Source: Mycobacterium arosiense ATCC BAA-1401 = DSM 45069 (GTDB lineage Bacteria; Actinomycetota; Actinomycetes; Mycobacteriales; Mycobacteriaceae). Taken from it: a stretch of 46,959 bases of DNA. The DNA lies in contig NZ_MVHG01000033.1 in NCBI RefSeq assembly GCF_002086125.1, positions 1 to 46,959 of the forward strand, given 5' to 3'. The notes under the pieces are model-generated. The model was not told the DNA's origin and ran no database searches. It was given only the letters and a program-made list of their open reading frames with translations. Made by a program: the position numbers and the translations under genes. Below are positions 45,466 through 46,959 of this stretch, piece after piece (within the stretch, counting starts at the first letter, position 1; every line of letters starts with the position of its first letter).

Positions 45466-46209
45466 ATGCCAACCATCTGGACTTACATGCGTGCAGCCGC
45501 CGTCGTGGTCGGTTCGTCCGCAGCGCTATTGACGGGCGGTATCGCCCACGCCGATCCGGTGCCGGCCCCGGCCGTGCCGAACATTCCGCAGCAGCTGATC
45601 AGTTCGGCGGCCAACGCGCCGCAAATCCTGCAGAACCTCGCGACCGCACTGGGCGCCACGCCGCCGGCGGCGCCGGCTTCTCCGGGCATCAGCTTCCCGG
45701 GTGTCCCGGCGGCCACCTCGCCGGCCTCCCCGGCGGCCCCGTCGGCGGGTCTTCCGTCGATTCCCGGACTGACCGCGCCGAGCAACCCCGCCGCCCAGGC
45801 GCCTGCTGCGGCGGCCAACCCCTTCCTTCCGGGGCTGGCGCAGTCGGCGACGCCCGCTGCGCCGTCTTCGGCGACCGGGGGCATTCCGGGGATGATCCAG
45901 GGCCTGACGGGTGCGCAGCCGGCGGCCGCGGGTCCCGCCGCACCGGCCGCTCCGTCGATCCCGGGCCTCCCGACGATCCCGGGTCTGTCGGCACCCGCGG
46001 CACCGGCCACCCCGCCGGCCCCGCAGATTCCGCAGGCGCAGGTCAACATGCCGGCGATGCCGGCCGGCCTGCCGGTCAGCGTGCCCCCGAAAGTGACGCT
46101 CCCGCAGGACCTGCCGGCGCTCGCCTCGGGACAGGCTCCGGCCGCACCCGCGGCGCCGGCGGCCAGCCCCGCCGGACCGGCAGCGCCGTTGCTGGCCGCC
46201 CTGCCCTGA
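45466..46209 (+). CDS. Secreted Ala/Pro-rich protein (Rv1158c-like)
   Basis: This 247-residue exported protein has a signal peptide (about 1-30, ending GGIAHA before DPVP). The mature chain is mostly Ala and Pro, with loosely repeated I-P-G-L and P-A-A-P units. It resembles Rv1158c in place and composition. A GGGAG ribosome binding site lies just before the ATG. Function is unknown; such proteins are found in culture filtrate or cell wall. Confidence 0.85.
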   Translation: MPTIWTYMRAAAVVVGSSAALLTGGIAHADPVPAPAVPNIPQQLISSAANAPQILQNLATALGATPPAAPASPGISFPGVPAATSPASPAAPSAGLPSIPGLTAPSNPAAQAPAAAANPFLPGLAQSATPAAPSSATGGIPGMIQGLTGAQPAAAGPAAPAAPSIPGLPTIPGLSAPAAPATPPAPQIPQAQVNMPAMPAGLPVSVPPKVTLPQDLPALASGQAPAAPAAPAASPAGPAAPLLAALP

Positions 46210-46255
46210 TCAGTTTCGTAACCGGCTAAACCACTACTGACAACCGGAGGACACC

Positions 46256-46959
46256 GTGGCAACCACTTGGAATCTGTCCAAAGGTTTGGCCGCCGCCGTC
46301 ACAGCGTCGGCTGTCGCGTTCGGGCTCTGCCCGAGCGCGGCAGCCGACCCGGCGGCGCCGCTGCCGATACCGCAGCCGAATGCGGCCCAAGGGCTGCCGG
46401 GTCTACCTGCCCTGTCGCAGCTGAGCCCGCTCATCCAACAAGCCGCCACCGACCCGCAGCAAGCGACACAGCTGCTGATGGCCGCGGCGCAAGCCTTCGC
46501 CCACAGTCCGAGCACGCCCAACGAGTCGAAAAACGTTGCGGCGGCGGTCAATCAATTCGTTGCCGAGCCCGGCGCGCCGGTGCAACACGTGCCCGCGGCG
46601 GGGGCAGAGCCCGGTTTGCAGGCCCACCTGCCGGCCGGCATCGACCCGGCGCACGCGGCCGGCCCGGCCCCTCAGGCGGCACCCGCCGCGGCTCCGGCAC
46701 CCTCGGCCGCTCCGGCACCCGCCGCGGCTCCGGCACCCTCGGCCGCTCCAGCACCCTCGGCCGCTCCGGCACCCGAGGCGCACCTGCCGGCCGGCATCGA
46801 CCCGGCCCACGCGGCCGGCCCCGCACCCGCGGCGGCACCCGCCGCGCCGGCGCCCGCCCAACTGGCCAACGTGCCCGTCGCGCCGGCGCCCGCCCAACCG
46901 GCCAACGTGCCCGTCGCGGCACCCCTCCCGGCGCCACCGGCCCCGGTCGCGGCCCCTAC
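46256..46959 (+). CDS. Secreted Ala/Pro-rich protein (Rv1157c-like), cut by window end
   Basis: The frame opens with GTG, with GGAGG six bases upstream, and stays open to the last base (234 codons). A signal peptide (about 1-30, ending PSAAA before DPAAP) is followed by a helical segment (SQLSPLIQQAATDPQQATQL), then low-complexity Ala/Pro. HLPAGIDPAHAAGPAP occurs twice, either side of an APAPSAAP-type tract. It matches Rv1157c in place and style. The C-terminus is outside the window. Confidence 0.85.
   Translation, partial: MATTWNLSKGLAAAVTASAVAFGLCPSAAADPAAPLPIPQPNAAQGLPGLPALSQLSPLIQQAATDPQQATQLLMAAAQAFAHSPSTPNESKNVAAAVNQFVAEPGAPVQHVPAAGAEPGLQAHLPAGIDPAHAAGPAPQAAPAAAPAPSAAPAPAAAPAPSAAPAPSAAPAPEAHLPAGIDPAHAAGPAPAAAPAAPAPAQLANVPVAPAPAQPANVPVAAPLPAPPAPVAAP

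Overview
This window looks like chromosome from a slow-growing, non-tuberculous Mycobacterium. The DNA is very GC-rich, and most of it matches gene for gene a block I recognise from M. tuberculosis (Rv1157c to Rv1188, here read in reverse). Markers are mycothiol (mshB), F420 (fbiC) and PIM/LAM (pimE, lpqW) genes, TB8.4, a PPE protein and proline/alanine-rich secreted proteins. I cannot name the species from sequence alone. Locus names are family-level recognition; no search was run.

Layout. (1) 106-11766: an accessory catabolic island. A divergent promoter (3852-4044) with several palindromes separates a leftward aldehyde dehydrogenase / tandem CoA-transferase pair from a rightward operon: P450, acyl-CoA dehydrogenase, MaoC, DUF35, acyl-CoA dehydrogenase (broken), MaoC, Ltp2-like aldolase, zinc alcohol dehydrogenase, TetR. 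The core resembles the cholesterol side-chain igr operon (cyp125-fadE28-fadE29-chsH2-chsH1-ltp2), but chsH2 is split into two genes and an oxidation/CoA-activation front end is present. (2) 11865-16141: proline catabolism, pruB-pruA with divergent regulator pruC. (3) 16199-18203: a cobalamin riboswitch in front of a PPE-PPW gene. (4) 18206-20536: a leftward sulfate-activation operon, cysC-sat-unknown gene, that should make PAPS. (5) 20828-23191: a KimA-like potassium transporter ending in an OB-fold-like domain. (6) 23317-34843: conserved block of dapC, fdxC, TB8.4, a truncated enzyme remnant, fbiC, a small membrane protein, mshB, tetR, lpqW and typA. (7) 34925-41684: respiratory nitrate reductase narGHJI. 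(8) 42137-46959: mutT2, a coiled-coil protein, a pterin carbinolamine dehydratase, pimE and two secreted Ala/Pro-rich proteins, the last cut by the window end.

How the genes work together. The island encodes what looks like a nearly complete route: oxidise an alkyl terminus to an acid (P450, alcohol and aldehyde dehydrogenases), load it on CoA (CoA-transferase), desaturate (two acyl-CoA dehydrogenases), hydrate (paired MaoC proteins) and split off a short acyl-CoA by retro-aldol cleavage (Ltp2-like plus DUF35). A TetR protein at the operon end is the likely local regulator. The route may be decaying, because one dehydrogenase subunit carries an out-of-frame deletion. Two intergenic sites 14 kb apart (11768-11870 and 25944-26054) carry the same 20-bp unit in long inverted repeats, which points to a dispersed hairpin element. 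I saw no tRNA, rRNA, CRISPR array or insertion sequence.
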